From positions 1 through 52,375 of the forward strand of contig JAIVGO010000001.1 in assembly GCA_020201525.1 (NCBI GenBank): 52,375 bases of DNA, written 5' to 3'. The stretch is from Actinomycetota bacterium (GTDB lineage Bacteria > Actinomycetota > AC-67). Made by a program: the position numbers and the translations under genes. Positions 24,958-32,680 of the stretch are shown piece by piece (positions within the stretch are counted from its first letter, which is position 1; every line of letters begins with the position of its first letter). The notes under the pieces were generated by a model, which was not told the origin of the DNA, did not search any database, and was given only the letters and a program-made list of their open reading frames with translations.

Positions 24958-26145
24958 TCACCTCACGCAGATTACGGACGAGCCGTGCCCGAAAAGCCCT
25001 TGGTTGATGGTCAATCCTACGCGCGCGCCGTCCACTTGGCGCCCGGTGGCCGTGCCGCGGAGTTGCCAGGACAGCTCGCACACCTGCGCGATCGCTTGTG
25101 CCGGAACCGCTTCGCCGAAGCACGCCAAGCCGCCGCTCGGGTTCACTGGGATCTTGCCGCCGATCGTTGTGTCCCCGTCGTGTAGCAGTTTCTCGGCTTC
25201 GCCTTCCTTGCAGAGCCCGATGTTCTCGTACCAGTCGAGCTCGATCGCGGTGGACAGGTCGTAGACCTCCGCGAGATCGAGATCCTCCGGACCGATCCCG
25301 GCTTCCTCGTACGCGGCTGTTGCGATCGAGTCGCGGAAACCTAATTCCGGGGGCGCGACCGCGGCTGCGGAATCGGTCGCGAAATCCGGCAAGTCGACAA
25401 CCGTCTTTGGGAATCGCGGCGTGACGGTTGACACCGCTGTCACTTTTACGGGATCTTTGGCGCCGTTCTTGCGCGCGTACTCCATCGACGTGAGAACCAG
25501 TGCCGCGCCGCCGTCCGACGTCGTGCAGATCTGCAGCAAGCGGAGTGGATCGGCAACCATCGGCGACTTTAGGACATCCTCGATCGAGACTTCTTTCCGG
25601 TACCGCGCGTTCGGGTTGTTCAGCCCGTGCTTCGCGTTCTTGACTTTCACCGCCGCGAAGTCGGCTTCGGTCGAGCCGTGTAGCGCCATGCGCCGGCGTG
25701 CGTACAGACCGAAGTACGTCGGGTTCGTCGCCCCGAGCAGTCGGAAGCGCAGCCAGTCGGGATCCATCTGACGCTCGCCGCCGCTTGGTGCGAGAAATCC
25801 TTTCGGCGTCGTGTCTGCGCCGACCACTAGCGCGACGTCACACAGCCCGGCCAGAATGCGCGCGCGGGCGGCGTCGATCGCAGCGGCGCCGGACGCGCAC
25901 GCCGCGTAGCAGGATGCGAGGCGTGCGCCGTTCCATCCCATTGCTTGCGCGAACGTGGAACCGGCGACATATCCGGGGTAGCCGTTGCGCACGGTTTCTC
26001 CGCCGGCGACGAACTGCACGTCGTTCCAGTGAACGCCCGCATCGTGTAACGCTTCTCGCGCTGCGTGCACGCCGTACTCGACGAAATTACGGCCCCACTT
26101 GCCCCACGGGTGCATGCCCGCGCCGAGGATCGCGACGTCACTCAT
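24958..26145 (-). CDS. Ltp/SCP-x-type thiolase-fold protein, probable retro-aldolase subunit
   Basis: A 395-residue thiolase-fold protein of the lipid-transfer/SCP-x branch. CYAACASGAAA (Cys83) and NPSGGLACFGEAVPAQ are visible. Where thiolases have G-H-P this protein has G-E-A, so the usual active-site His is missing. It shares this kind of loss with the steroid side-chain aldolases of the Ltp type, which work with a DUF35 partner. That partner is encoded immediately upstream and overlaps it (ATGA). Hence C-C cleavage of a beta-hydroxyacyl-CoA is more likely than thiolysis. A longer in-frame start at 26163 lies inside the partner gene. Confidence 0.8.
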   Translation of the reverse strand: MSDVAILGAGMHPWGKWGRNFVEYGVHAAREALHDAGVHWNDVQFVAGGETVRNGYPGYVAGSTFAQAMGWNGARLASCYAACASGAAAIDAARARILAGLCDVALVVGADTTPKGFLAPSGGERQMDPDWLRFRLLGATNPTYFGLYARRRMALHGSTEADFAAVKVKNAKHGLNNPNARYRKEVSIEDVLKSPMVADPLRLLQICTTSDGGAALVLTSMEYARKNGAKDPVKVTAVSTVTPRFPKTVVDLPDFATDSAAAVAPPELGFRDSIATAAYEEAGIGPEDLDLAEVYDLSTAIELDWYENIGLCKEGEAEKLLHDGDTTIGGKIPVNPSGGLACFGEAVPAQAIAQVCELSWQLRGTATGRQVDGARVGLTINQGLFGHGSSVICVR

Positions 26146-26552
26146 GCTCGCGCCCATTTCCACACGACGTGCTCACCTTTGTCGTCGGTATAGAGCGTGT
26201 CGACTATCAACTCGACGTCGTCGCCGACGGCTACATGACCCGTTGTCTGGCCGAGGATCATCATGCGCTCCTCGCTGAGCTCGACGGCCGCCACGCCGAA
26301 CGGCACGAACGGATCCGCGGCGACGTACGGCGGCGGGGGAGCGTAGTGATTGACGGTGTACGACCAGACTTTGCCTGTCCGGCTGAGAGGCGTCTCGGTT
26401 AATTCCGTCCCGTCACACGACGGGTTCCGGCAGAAGCTCAGCTCCTTCGGGAAGAAGTAGGTCCCGCAGGTGGCGCAGCGCGAACCGATGAGCCGAGGCT
26501 CATCGTCAAGGGTGAACCATCCCTCCACAGCTGGGATTTTCGTAGCAGACAT
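26142..26552 (-). CDS. DUF35 OB-fold protein with zinc ribbon, Ltp partner
   Basis: A 136-residue protein. An N-terminal rubredoxin-like zinc ribbon (CATC near residue 26, CRNPSC near 41) is followed by an OB-fold (VWSYTVNHYAPP to the end). DUF35 proteins bind the thiolase-fold aldolases of steroid side-chain removal; here it is a free protein rather than fused to a MaoC domain as in ChsH2. It is first in the four-gene minus operon, and the shared palindrome lies 19-33 bp upstream of its start. Confidence 0.85.
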   Translation of the reverse strand: MSATKIPAVEGWFTLDDEPRLIGSRCATCGTYFFPKELSFCRNPSCDGTELTETPLSRTGKVWSYTVNHYAPPPPYVAADPFVPFGVAAVELSEERMMILGQTTGHVAVGDDVELIVDTLYTDDKGEHVVWKWARA

Positions 26553-26570
26553 GGTCGGATTGCCATTGTT

Positions 26571-26587
26571 CCTGACACCCCGTCAGA
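26571..26587 (-). promoter_or_regulatory. Operator upstream of the DUF35-Ltp-thiolase operon
   Basis: TGACA CCC CGTCA (26573-26585) is the shared palindrome with one mismatch; on the minus strand it reads TCTGACGGGGTGTCAGG. It is followed on the minus strand by GAACAAT, the same short sequence that borders the operators at 4959 and 7921. It would control the operon 26552 down to 23093. Confidence 0.5.
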
Positions 26588-26670
26588 TGTCCACGCGAAG
26601 CGACGTTCTGCCGGGTTTGCCCGAACGTGCATCGGCCGAACTTTCAGGCTAATTTCGCTGAGCCAACCGT

Positions 26671-26701
26671 ATACACAGCGAGGTGTATCAAGGTGTATAA
26701 T
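26671..26701 (+). promoter_or_regulatory. vapBC promoter/operator, leaderless
   Basis: A perfect TATAAT (26696-26701) lies 6 nt before the vapB ATG with no Shine-Dalgarno sequence, so the transcript probably starts at the start codon. ATACAC (26671-26676) pairs with GTGTAT (26683-26688), and a second GTGTAT (26693-26698) overlaps the -10. This resembles an autoregulatory toxin-antitoxin operator. Confidence 0.6.
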
Positions 26702-26707
26702 CCGAGC

Positions 26708-26914
26708 ATGGGTAGAACCAATGTTGTCGTGGACGACGAGCTCGTCGAGCGTGCCATGCGCCTGTACAACCTTCCGACAAAGCGGGCCGCGATCGATTTC
26801 GCACTTCGCCGTCTCGTCGGTGGCTTCGAGCCAAAGGACATTCTGGAGCTCGAAGGAATGGGCTGGGAGGGCAATCTCGATGAGATGCGGCAATGGGAAC
26901 CGCCGAAGTGGTGA
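26708..26914 (+). CDS. vapB: VapB-type antitoxin
   Basis: A 68-residue protein of the short ribbon-helix-helix antitoxin type. MGRTNVVVDDELVERAMRLY forms the DNA-binding strand and first helix, TKRAAIDFALRRLVG the second helix, and the C-terminal LEGMGWEGNLDEMRQW is the acidic/aromatic toxin-binding tail. It should neutralise the PIN toxin encoded next and repress its own promoter. The genes overlap. The ATG at 26708 directly follows a TATAAT box. Confidence 0.85.
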   Translation: MGRTNVVVDDELVERAMRLYNLPTKRAAIDFALRRLVGGFEPKDILELEGMGWEGNLDEMRQWEPPKW

Positions 26915-27309
26915 TCATTACCGACACTTCGGTGTGGGTCGAGCTTCTGCGGGGCACTGGTGACCAGACCGCGATGGCCCTGAAAGGACTTATATCTCGG
27001 GGGAAGGACGTCCGCGTTCCAGACATAGTGTTCATGGAGCTGCTTGCCGGCGCCTCGAGTGAAATACAGGCGCGAGACCTGCAAGGCAGGCTCATGTCAT
27101 TCCCGGTTGTCCAGCTCCGAGGGTTGGCCGACTTTGAAAGCGCGGCTTCGCTGTATCGCGCATGTCGCCGGGCCGGTGAAACTATTCGCAAGATGACTGA
27201 CTGCCTCGTCTCCATCGCGGCGATGCGTATCGGCGGCCATCTCCTCCACAAGGATCGCGACTTCGACGCAATCGCGCGCCATTCACCGCTGCAGATCTAC
27301 CAGCTCTAG
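26893..27309 (+). CDS. vapC: VapC-type PIN-domain ribonuclease toxin
   Basis: A 138-residue PIN nuclease. The metal-binding acids are in IITDTSVW (Asp11), FMELLAG (Glu), TDCLVS and KDRDFDAIA (Asp residues). VapC toxins cut tRNA or rRNA. The frame starts at ATG 26893, overlapping vapB by 22 nt; a GTG at 26911, overlapping the vapB stop (GTGA), would put the first strand at the N-terminus as in most PIN proteins and may be the true start. It sits between the thiolase operon and the next dehydrogenase pair. Confidence 0.85.
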   Translation: MGTAEVVIITDTSVWVELLRGTGDQTAMALKGLISRGKDVRVPDIVFMELLAGASSEIQARDLQGRLMSFPVVQLRGLADFESAASLYRACRRAGETIRKMTDCLVSIAAMRIGGHLLHKDRDFDAIARHSPLQIYQL

Positions 27310-27340
27310 GTAGGCACTGCTCGGATAGACTCCGGCGGTC

Positions 27341-28480
27341 ATGGACCTGAATTTCACGCCGGAAGAAGAAGCGTTTCGCGTGAAGGCGCGCGCGTGGCTC
27401 GAAGGCAACGCGCCGGCGCCGATGGAATCCATGGACACGCCCGACGGCTTCGAGCAGCACCGCGATTGGGAAGAGCATCTGTACGAACACGGTTGGGCCG
27501 CTGTTTCTTGGCCGCGTGAGTTCGGCGGACGCGACGCAACGCTCATCGAATGGCTGATCTTTGAAGAGGAGTACTACCGCGTCGGTGCGCCGCGGCGCCT
27601 CAATCAGAACGGGCTCTTCCTGCTCGGGCCTGTGCTGCTCGAGTACGGAACCAAAGAACAAAAAGAGCGCTACCTGCCGAAGATCGTGAGCGCGGAGGAG
27701 ATCTGGTGCCAAGGCTGGTCCGAGCCGAACGCGGGCAGCGATCTCGCATCGCTCACCAGTAAAGCCACGCGCGACGGCGACGAGTGGGTGCTGACCGGAC
27801 AGAAGACGTGGTGCTCGCGCGGCGTGTACGCGGACTGGATGTTCGGTCTCTTCCGTTCCGATCCATCGTCGGAGCGTCACAAGGGACTCAGCTACATCCT
27901 CGTGCCCCTTGAGTCACCAGGCGTCACCGTTCGGCCGATCGCGCAGATCGACGGCGAGCCGGGCTTCGCGGAAGTGTTCCTCGACAACGTGCGCGTGCCC
28001 GTCGCAAACACGCTCGGCCCCGAAGGCGAGGGCTGGCAAATCGCGATGTCGACGGCCGGGTTCGAGCGTGGGGTGGCGTTGCGCAGTCCCGGACGTTTTA
28101 TGGCGTCGGCCGACCGTCTCGTTTCGTCGTACATGGCGCGCGAGCATCTGGTGTCGCCGAGCCTTCGGAACGACGTTATCAATTCGTGGATGGAGGTCGA
28201 GGCGTACCGCCTGTACACGTTTTGGAGCGTGTCGCGCAAGCTCGCCGGCGGAACGATCGGCGCCGAGGCGAGCCTCAACAAAGTCTGGTGGTCGGAGATG
28301 GACGTCCGGCTGCACGACACGGCGCTGCGATTGCTCGGCGAGGATGCGACGCTGCCGCTCGGCGACGAGCATTGGCTCGACGGGTTTCTGTTTTCCCTGG
28401 CCGGCCCGATTTACGCCGGCACGAACGAGATCCAGCGGAACATCATCGCGGAGCGCGTTCTCGGCCTCCCGCGGAGCTGA
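27341..28480 (+). CDS. Acyl-CoA dehydrogenase, catalytic (alpha-type) subunit
   Basis: A 379-residue dehydrogenase with WSEPNAGSDLASL near residues 126-138 and IYAGTNEIQRNIIAERVLGLP at the end. Glu242 in GFERG occupies the catalytic-base position of isovaleryl-type enzymes. Three nt separate it from a smaller dehydrogenase without this residue, so the two probably form a heteromer like the FadE pairs for steroid CoA esters. TAGACT at 27326-27331, 9 nt before the ATG, and no ribosome-binding site suggest a leaderless start. Confidence 0.9.
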   Translation: MDLNFTPEEEAFRVKARAWLEGNAPAPMESMDTPDGFEQHRDWEEHLYEHGWAAVSWPREFGGRDATLIEWLIFEEEYYRVGAPRRLNQNGLFLLGPVLLEYGTKEQKERYLPKIVSAEEIWCQGWSEPNAGSDLASLTSKATRDGDEWVLTGQKTWCSRGVYADWMFGLFRSDPSSERHKGLSYILVPLESPGVTVRPIAQIDGEPGFAEVFLDNVRVPVANTLGPEGEGWQIAMSTAGFERGVALRSPGRFMASADRLVSSYMAREHLVSPSLRNDVINSWMEVEAYRLYTFWSVSRKLAGGTIGAEASLNKVWWSEMDVRLHDTALRLLGEDATLPLGDEHWLDGFLFSLAGPIYAGTNEIQRNIIAERVLGLPRS

Positions 28481-28483
28481 TCG

Positions 28484-29461
28484 ATGAAATTCATACTCTC
28501 CGAGGAGCAGATGCTGTTCCGTCACACGGTGCGCGAGTTCCTCGAAAAGGAATGCACGCCCGAAATCGCACGCAGCGGCTTCAATCGCGAACGATGGGCC
28601 CAGCTCGCGCAGCTCGGTGCAGTCGGCCTCGCCGCACCGGCGGACGAAGGCGGCCTTGGACTAGGCGAAGTTGATCTCGTTCTCTTATTGGAAGAAGCCG
28701 GCCGCGCTGCGCTGCCGGATCCGCTGATCGAGACCTCGATGGTCGCGATTCCATTGCTTCGTGAGGCGGAGGCGAACGATCTCTTGCTGGAAGCCGCGGA
28801 CGGCGACGTCGTAATGAGCGTGGGTCTCGCCGGATCGCGTTACGTGACGTACGCAACCGATGCGGACGTTTTGCTCTTGCAACTGGGCGGCGCGATGTTC
28901 GCACTGCAGCGAGACGACGTGAAGCTACAGCTCATGCCGTCCATTGATATGGCGCGGCCGGTGTTCCGCGTCGAATGGCTTTCCGAAGCGGGGACAAAAA
29001 TCGGCGAGGGTGCCGACTTGGTCGAAGCTGCGTTCGATCGTGCGGTGCTCGGGGCCGCGGCGCAACTGCTCGGGATCGCGCAGCGATGCGTCGAGATGGC
29101 AGCCGATTACGCGAAGGAGCGGCATCAATTCGGGAAGCCGATCGGGAGCTTTCAGGCGATCAAGCACAAACTCGCCGACGCGCTTCTGATGGTCGAGTTC
29201 GCGCGGCCCGTGGTCTACCGCGCCGCAGCATCAATCGCGGAGGTCAGTCACCACCGCGAAAGGGATGTCTCGATGGCGAAGGTCTATGCGGGACGCGCCG
29301 CGAAACGTGCGACGCGCGCCGCGCTACAAACGCTCGGAGCGATCGGCTACACGCAGGAGCACGACTTGCACATCTGGATGAAGCGCTCCTGGTCGCTGGA
29401 AGCCGCGTGGGGCACATCCGACTTTCACCGCGACCGCATCGCCGACGAGGTTATGGGCTAA
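28484..29461 (+). CDS. Acyl-CoA dehydrogenase, beta-type subunit
   Basis: A 325-residue acyl-CoA dehydrogenase-fold protein, shorter than its partner. It keeps APADEGGLGLGEVDLVL at the N-terminal domain and AKERHQFGKPIGSFQAIKHKLAD in the C-terminal helices. It has neither the SEPNAGSD loop nor the catalytic Glu. It probably provides the second half of the FAD site in an alpha2-beta2 enzyme. It starts 3 nt after the alpha gene. Its last 11 nt overlap the opposing exported-protein gene. Confidence 0.86.
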   Translation: MKFILSEEQMLFRHTVREFLEKECTPEIARSGFNRERWAQLAQLGAVGLAAPADEGGLGLGEVDLVLLLEEAGRAALPDPLIETSMVAIPLLREAEANDLLLEAADGDVVMSVGLAGSRYVTYATDADVLLLQLGGAMFALQRDDVKLQLMPSIDMARPVFRVEWLSEAGTKIGEGADLVEAAFDRAVLGAAAQLLGIAQRCVEMAADYAKERHQFGKPIGSFQAIKHKLADALLMVEFARPVVYRAAASIAEVSHHRERDVSMAKVYAGRAAKRATRAALQTLGAIGYTQEHDLHIWMKRSWSLEAAWGTSDFHRDRIADEVMG

Positions 29462-29861
29462 GCGCCGGTTTGTGCTCGTCGCTTTTGCCGTGCGGCAGTC
29501 CGCTCTTTCCGTGCGCCAACTTGCTGTGGTCGATCTTTCCGCAATCGCTGTGCGCGGCGTTACGAATCTTCTCGGAATCGCCGGGGTGCGCCTTTGTGAC
29601 CGCATCCACGTAGTCACCGTGCGTCCAGTTGCCGGCCAAGCCGGTGGCCGCGGTGCAGCCGGCGTGTATGCGCGCGTGAGGGCCGCCGTGCACGCCCGCG
29701 TCTTCGGCGTCGGTTGCAGCCTTTGCCTTCGAGGACGCTTTCGGCGACGGGGTGCTTCCGACCGCTGCGAACGATGCCCCGGCAAGCAGCGTCAACGCCA
29801 TAACCCAAAGGGCGATGACCGCGCCGCGTCTCTTTGTCAGCCGATTGATGAGCGTGTACAT
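29451..29861 (-). CDS. Exported, His/Lys-rich small protein of the sigma-factor operon
   Basis: A 136-residue protein with an N-terminal signal/anchor (about residues 12-33). An Ala/Lys/Ser linker follows, then a domain with two cysteines (HAGCTAATG, HSDCGK) and a His/Lys-rich tail (HGKSGLPHGKSDEHK). GAGGAG precedes the ATG. It lies 15 nt downstream of the anti-sigma-like gene and is probably the third gene of that operon. The function is unknown; an envelope or metal-related role is possible because of the histidines. Confidence 0.6.
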   Translation of the reverse strand: MYTLINRLTKRRGAVIALWVMALTLLAGASFAAVGSTPSPKASSKAKAATDAEDAGVHGGPHARIHAGCTAATGLAGNWTHGDYVDAVTKAHPGDSEKIRNAAHSDCGKIDHSKLAHGKSGLPHGKSDEHKPALSP

Positions 29862-29876
29862 GTCGCGTCTCCTCGT

Positions 29877-30380
29877 CTACGGATGGGTCGGATGGCTGCG
29901 CGGTGTCGTGGATTTACTCGGCGATGTCGCGGCTTTACCCGGCGGTGTTCCCGGCGGTCCCGGGCGGTGCTTCTTCGTCTTGCCGGACTTGCCGCGCTCG
30001 AAGGGGTGGTTCCCAGCATGGGAGTTCGGGCCCGGCACGTGAATGCCGACGTGGTTCAGAACGTCGTGCGCGACGTTTTGGGCCGAGTCCGGAAGGGCCC
30101 CCGCCGCCGCGAGGCTGCCGGTGAGAACGAGCGCACCGGCGAGCCCCACGACGACGATCCTTCTACGGAAGGACCCGAAACTCACACTTCGCGCCGGGAC
30201 CGCGGCAGCCAGACGCCTCGCCGCGTCTTGGGCGCCCTCGGTCTCGGCGGCGCTTACGGGGGCGGCGGCCGCCGCCATGACGGCGGCAACCCCCGCGTAG
30301 CCCGCGGGAACGTCGCTCGAAACGTCGCCGGCGAGCAGCCGCGCGACGCTTTCCTCGCCGAATTCAAAGTCTTTGGTCAT
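29877..30380 (-). CDS. Putative membrane-bound anti-sigma factor
   Basis: A 167-residue single-pass protein. The N-terminal ~70 residues are cytoplasmic (ARLLAGDVSSDVPAGYAGVA and an Ala-rich stretch), one membrane segment lies at about 73-93 (IVVVGLAGALVLTGSLAAAG), and the outer tail contains PDSAQNVAHDVLNHVGIHVPG and a Lys/Pro/Ser-rich end. It lies directly downstream of an ECF sigma gene (35 nt gap), as partner anti-sigma factors do. The frame is open much further upstream; the ATG at 30380 is where the conserved part begins. Confidence 0.7.
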   Translation of the reverse strand: MTKDFEFGEESVARLLAGDVSSDVPAGYAGVAAVMAAAAAPVSAAETEGAQDAARRLAAAVPARSVSFGSFRRRIVVVGLAGALVLTGSLAAAGALPDSAQNVAHDVLNHVGIHVPGPNSHAGNHPFERGKSGKTKKHRPGPPGTPPGKAATSPSKSTTPRSHPTHP

Positions 30381-30415
30381 CTCGATACAGAAGAGCGCCG
30401 GGCGACGCCCCGGCG

Positions 30416-30958
30416 TTACAGGGGGCCGGAAGAAAGTTTTTCGGCGAGCGCCCTCAGGCCCCGGTGAGTGAGGACCCGGACGGTCCCCGCACGCTTGCCC
30501 ATCACGCGCGCTGCGTCCTCGACGCTCAGGCCGGCGACGACGCGCAAGGAGACGGCGTCGGCTTGATCCTTCGGCAAAGTCGCGATGATCGCGAGCGCGG
30601 CTTCCGTCGACAGCGTTTCCTCGAGTGGGTCGGCGGGGTCGGGACGGTCTCGCTCGTCTTGCACTGGCCCGGGACGGCGCCGTTCTTTCCGTCTTTGGTC
30701 GATGACGACGTGACGAGCGATCGTAAAGAACCAGCGGCGGAAGGCTCGCTCGTCGCCACGGAATCGCCCCATGTCGCGTGCGACCTGGAGCCACGTTTCC
30801 GAAGCGAGATCCTCCGCCGCTTCAGATGCTGCGACGCGCAAATATCTCTTCAGCGGCGGATGCAGGTTGTGCCACAAATACTCGAAAGCCCAGGGCCGCC
30901 CGTCCGCGGCGGCTCGCAGGACTTCTTCGAATGACTCTGATTGGTTGGACGACGCCAT
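30416..30958 (-). CDS. ECF-type RNA polymerase sigma factor
   Basis: A 180-residue sigma factor: region 2 at about residues 20-95 (YLWHNLHPPLKRYLRV, DLASETWLQVARDMGRF, FRRWFFTIARHVVIDQRR) and region 4 at about 118-175 (LATLPKDQADAVSLRVVAGLSVEDAARVMG). It would direct transcription of a small regulon, starting with its own operon. It is held in check by the downstream membrane protein and released by an envelope signal (inference from the arrangement). Confidence 0.9.
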   Translation of the reverse strand: MASSNQSESFEEVLRAAADGRPWAFEYLWHNLHPPLKRYLRVAASEAAEDLASETWLQVARDMGRFRGDERAFRRWFFTIARHVVIDQRRKERRRPGPVQDERDRPDPADPLEETLSTEAALAIIATLPKDQADAVSLRVVAGLSVEDAARVMGKRAGTVRVLTHRGLRALAEKLSSGPL

Positions 30959-31023
30959 CGCCTCCGCGCACCTGTCGCGTGCGAAGCGTACGCCCGTTAA
31001 TCAGCGATGTGGGGGAGCGGGGA

Positions 31024-31266
31024 TTACTTCGATGCACGCTTGCGTGCGGTGGCGCGACCACCCTTGCGGCCGGCCGCTTTCTTCTGCGCGCTCGTTCCGC
31101 CTTGCGACGTCTGCGTGCCGCCCGCGCCGCTGTGCGACTTCTTCCCGCCGCGCTTGGAAGCGCCCGGAGAGTTGGCGATCTTCGCCGCGCGCTGCTTCGA
31201 CATGCCCTTTTCCTTGAGCTTCTCGTACTGCTTTTCGTTCTTGACGTTCGCGCGTTTCGTGGGCAT
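31024..31266 (-). CDS. Small, very basic protein (Lys/Gly-rich)
   Basis: An 80-residue protein that begins MPTKRANVKNEKQYEKLKEK, followed by GMSKQRAAKIANSP and a Gly/Ser/Lys/Arg-rich tail. It resembles a widespread family of about 80-residue uncharacterised bacterial proteins that I know as DUF7218. The high positive charge suggests nucleic-acid binding. AAGGAGG lies 7 nt before the ATG. It is monocistronic, upstream of the sigma gene. Confidence 0.75.
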   Translation of the reverse strand: MPTKRANVKNEKQYEKLKEKGMSKQRAAKIANSPGASKRGGKKSHSGAGGTQTSQGGTSAQKKAAGRKGGRATARKRASK

Positions 31267-31332
31267 GGGGCGTCCTCCTTCCGCATGATGCGGCTTCAGA
31301 GGAAATCTCTCCCAAGATCTACGCGGTAAACG

Positions 31333-32457
31333 TCATTTCGCAGCACCGGCTGCGTCGCGGAGTCGCGTGGTGCGATGAACGGGATCCGGATCGAGCTTCG
31401 GCAAGATGTGTCGCCCGAACAGCCGGATGGATTCGAGCGCCGCGTCGATCGGCATATCGATCGGCATGCCGAACACGATCTGATCGGCGCCGGTGGCTTC
31501 GTACTTCTTCACTTGCTCGTAGACCTCGTCGGGGTCGCCGCACAGCAAGTAGCCCTCTTTGATGCGCCACTCGACTTGCTCGGGCGTCGGATCGGGCAGC
31601 ACTTGCGGCCACGGCGGCACGCCCTCAGGTTTCGGAAACGTGTCGTGGTACCGGAATACAAGCGACTGTAAACGGGCCGACCCCATGTTTGCCGCGACAT
31701 CTCGCGCGCGTTTGCCATCTTCGAGACAGATGACGCTATTGGTGATCATTACGTTGTCGTTGACCCAGTCGCCGAGCGGCTCGGCTTCGCCGATTGCCTT
31801 CTTGTACGCCTCGACGAGAGGGGCAAGCGCCGGCGCGGCGGAAAAGTTGAAGCCGATGACGCCGAATCCGCTGCGCGCTGCTTTTTCGTACGTCGGCGGG
31901 TTGCCGGCTGCTTGCCACATCGGCGGGTGCGGCTTCTTGTAGGGCTTCGGCAATACGTTGCGCGTTGGCGTCCGGAAGTATTCGCCTTCGTGCAAATACT
32001 CGGTCTCGCGCCACATCTTTGCAAACTCTCGGACGACTTCTTCGAACATCGGCTTTGTATCGTCGGTCGACGCTATGTCGAAGCCGGTCACCTCGAGACT
32101 GCCGGCGCCGCGCCCCATGCCGAATTCGAAGCGACCTTCACTCAGGTGATCCATCATCGCGACGCGTTCGGCGACGCGTACCGGATGGTTCACCGGTGGC
32201 GAGATGTTCCAAATCGCGCTACCGAGGTGAATACGTTCGGTGACGCCGGCGAGATACGCGAGGAAAACTTCGCTCGCCGACAAGTGTGAGTATTCGTCGA
32301 GGAAGTGGTGTTCGGATACCCACACGTACTTGAACCCGGAGCGATCTGCTTCGCGCGCGAGCGCGACGTCGTTCATCAAAGAGACGTGTTCGTAGCCGGG
32401 GTTTTCGGCGACACGGTGGTTCGGCACGTGACCCTGCAGGAAGAGGCCGAATTCCAT
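31333..32457 (-). CDS. LLM-class flavin/F420-dependent oxidoreductase (luciferase-like)
   Basis: A 374-residue luciferase-like TIM-barrel enzyme: WVSEHHF near residues 46-52, GSAIWNISPPVNHPVRVAER, and GRFEFGMGRGAG near 107-118. The frame extends to 32544, but ATG 32457 has AGGAG 11 nt upstream and begins with the family's MEFGLFLQGH. The substrate is unknown; steroid or isoprenoid oxygenation is possible from context. A KstR-like palindrome lies about 80 bp upstream of this start. It is convergent with nothing; the basic-protein gene follows it on the same strand. Confidence 0.87.
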   Translation of the reverse strand: MEFGLFLQGHVPNHRVAENPGYEHVSLMNDVALAREADRSGFKYVWVSEHHFLDEYSHLSASEVFLAYLAGVTERIHLGSAIWNISPPVNHPVRVAERVAMMDHLSEGRFEFGMGRGAGSLEVTGFDIASTDDTKPMFEEVVREFAKMWRETEYLHEGEYFRTPTRNVLPKPYKKPHPPMWQAAGNPPTYEKAARSGFGVIGFNFSAAPALAPLVEAYKKAIGEAEPLGDWVNDNVMITNSVICLEDGKRARDVAANMGSARLQSLVFRYHDTFPKPEGVPPWPQVLPDPTPEQVEWRIKEGYLLCGDPDEVYEQVKKYEATGADQIVFGMPIDMPIDAALESIRLFGRHILPKLDPDPVHRTTRLRDAAGAAK

Positions 32458-32536
32458 GAGTTCGCAGCTCCTCTCGAAGGCCGAATCGCCCCGGCCGTGG
32501 TGGGTATGAGCGTATGCCGGGCCCGGGTTCGCGGTC

Positions 32537-32551
32537 AAGAACACGTTCTAG
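32537..32551 (-). promoter_or_regulatory. KstR-like palindrome upstream of the luciferase-like gene
   Basis: AAGAACACGTTCTAG contains AGAAC-AC-GTTCT, matching the published KstR consensus TnnAACnnGTTnnA except at one outer position. It is 81-94 bp upstream of the chosen start of the 31333-32457 gene. KstR is the cholesterol-catabolism repressor of mycobacteria; no clear KstR gene is in the window. Confidence 0.4.
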
Positions 32552-32680
32552 TTTTAGCCGGTTTGGCGCCGCCTGGCCTGCGGTTTCACGAGCGGGCTAG
32601 GATCGTGTCATTGGCCGGCGCGTTTCGCTCCTGGGAGGATTCGGCGTAGAGGCCGACGGTGCGCGAATTCCGGATTCGAC

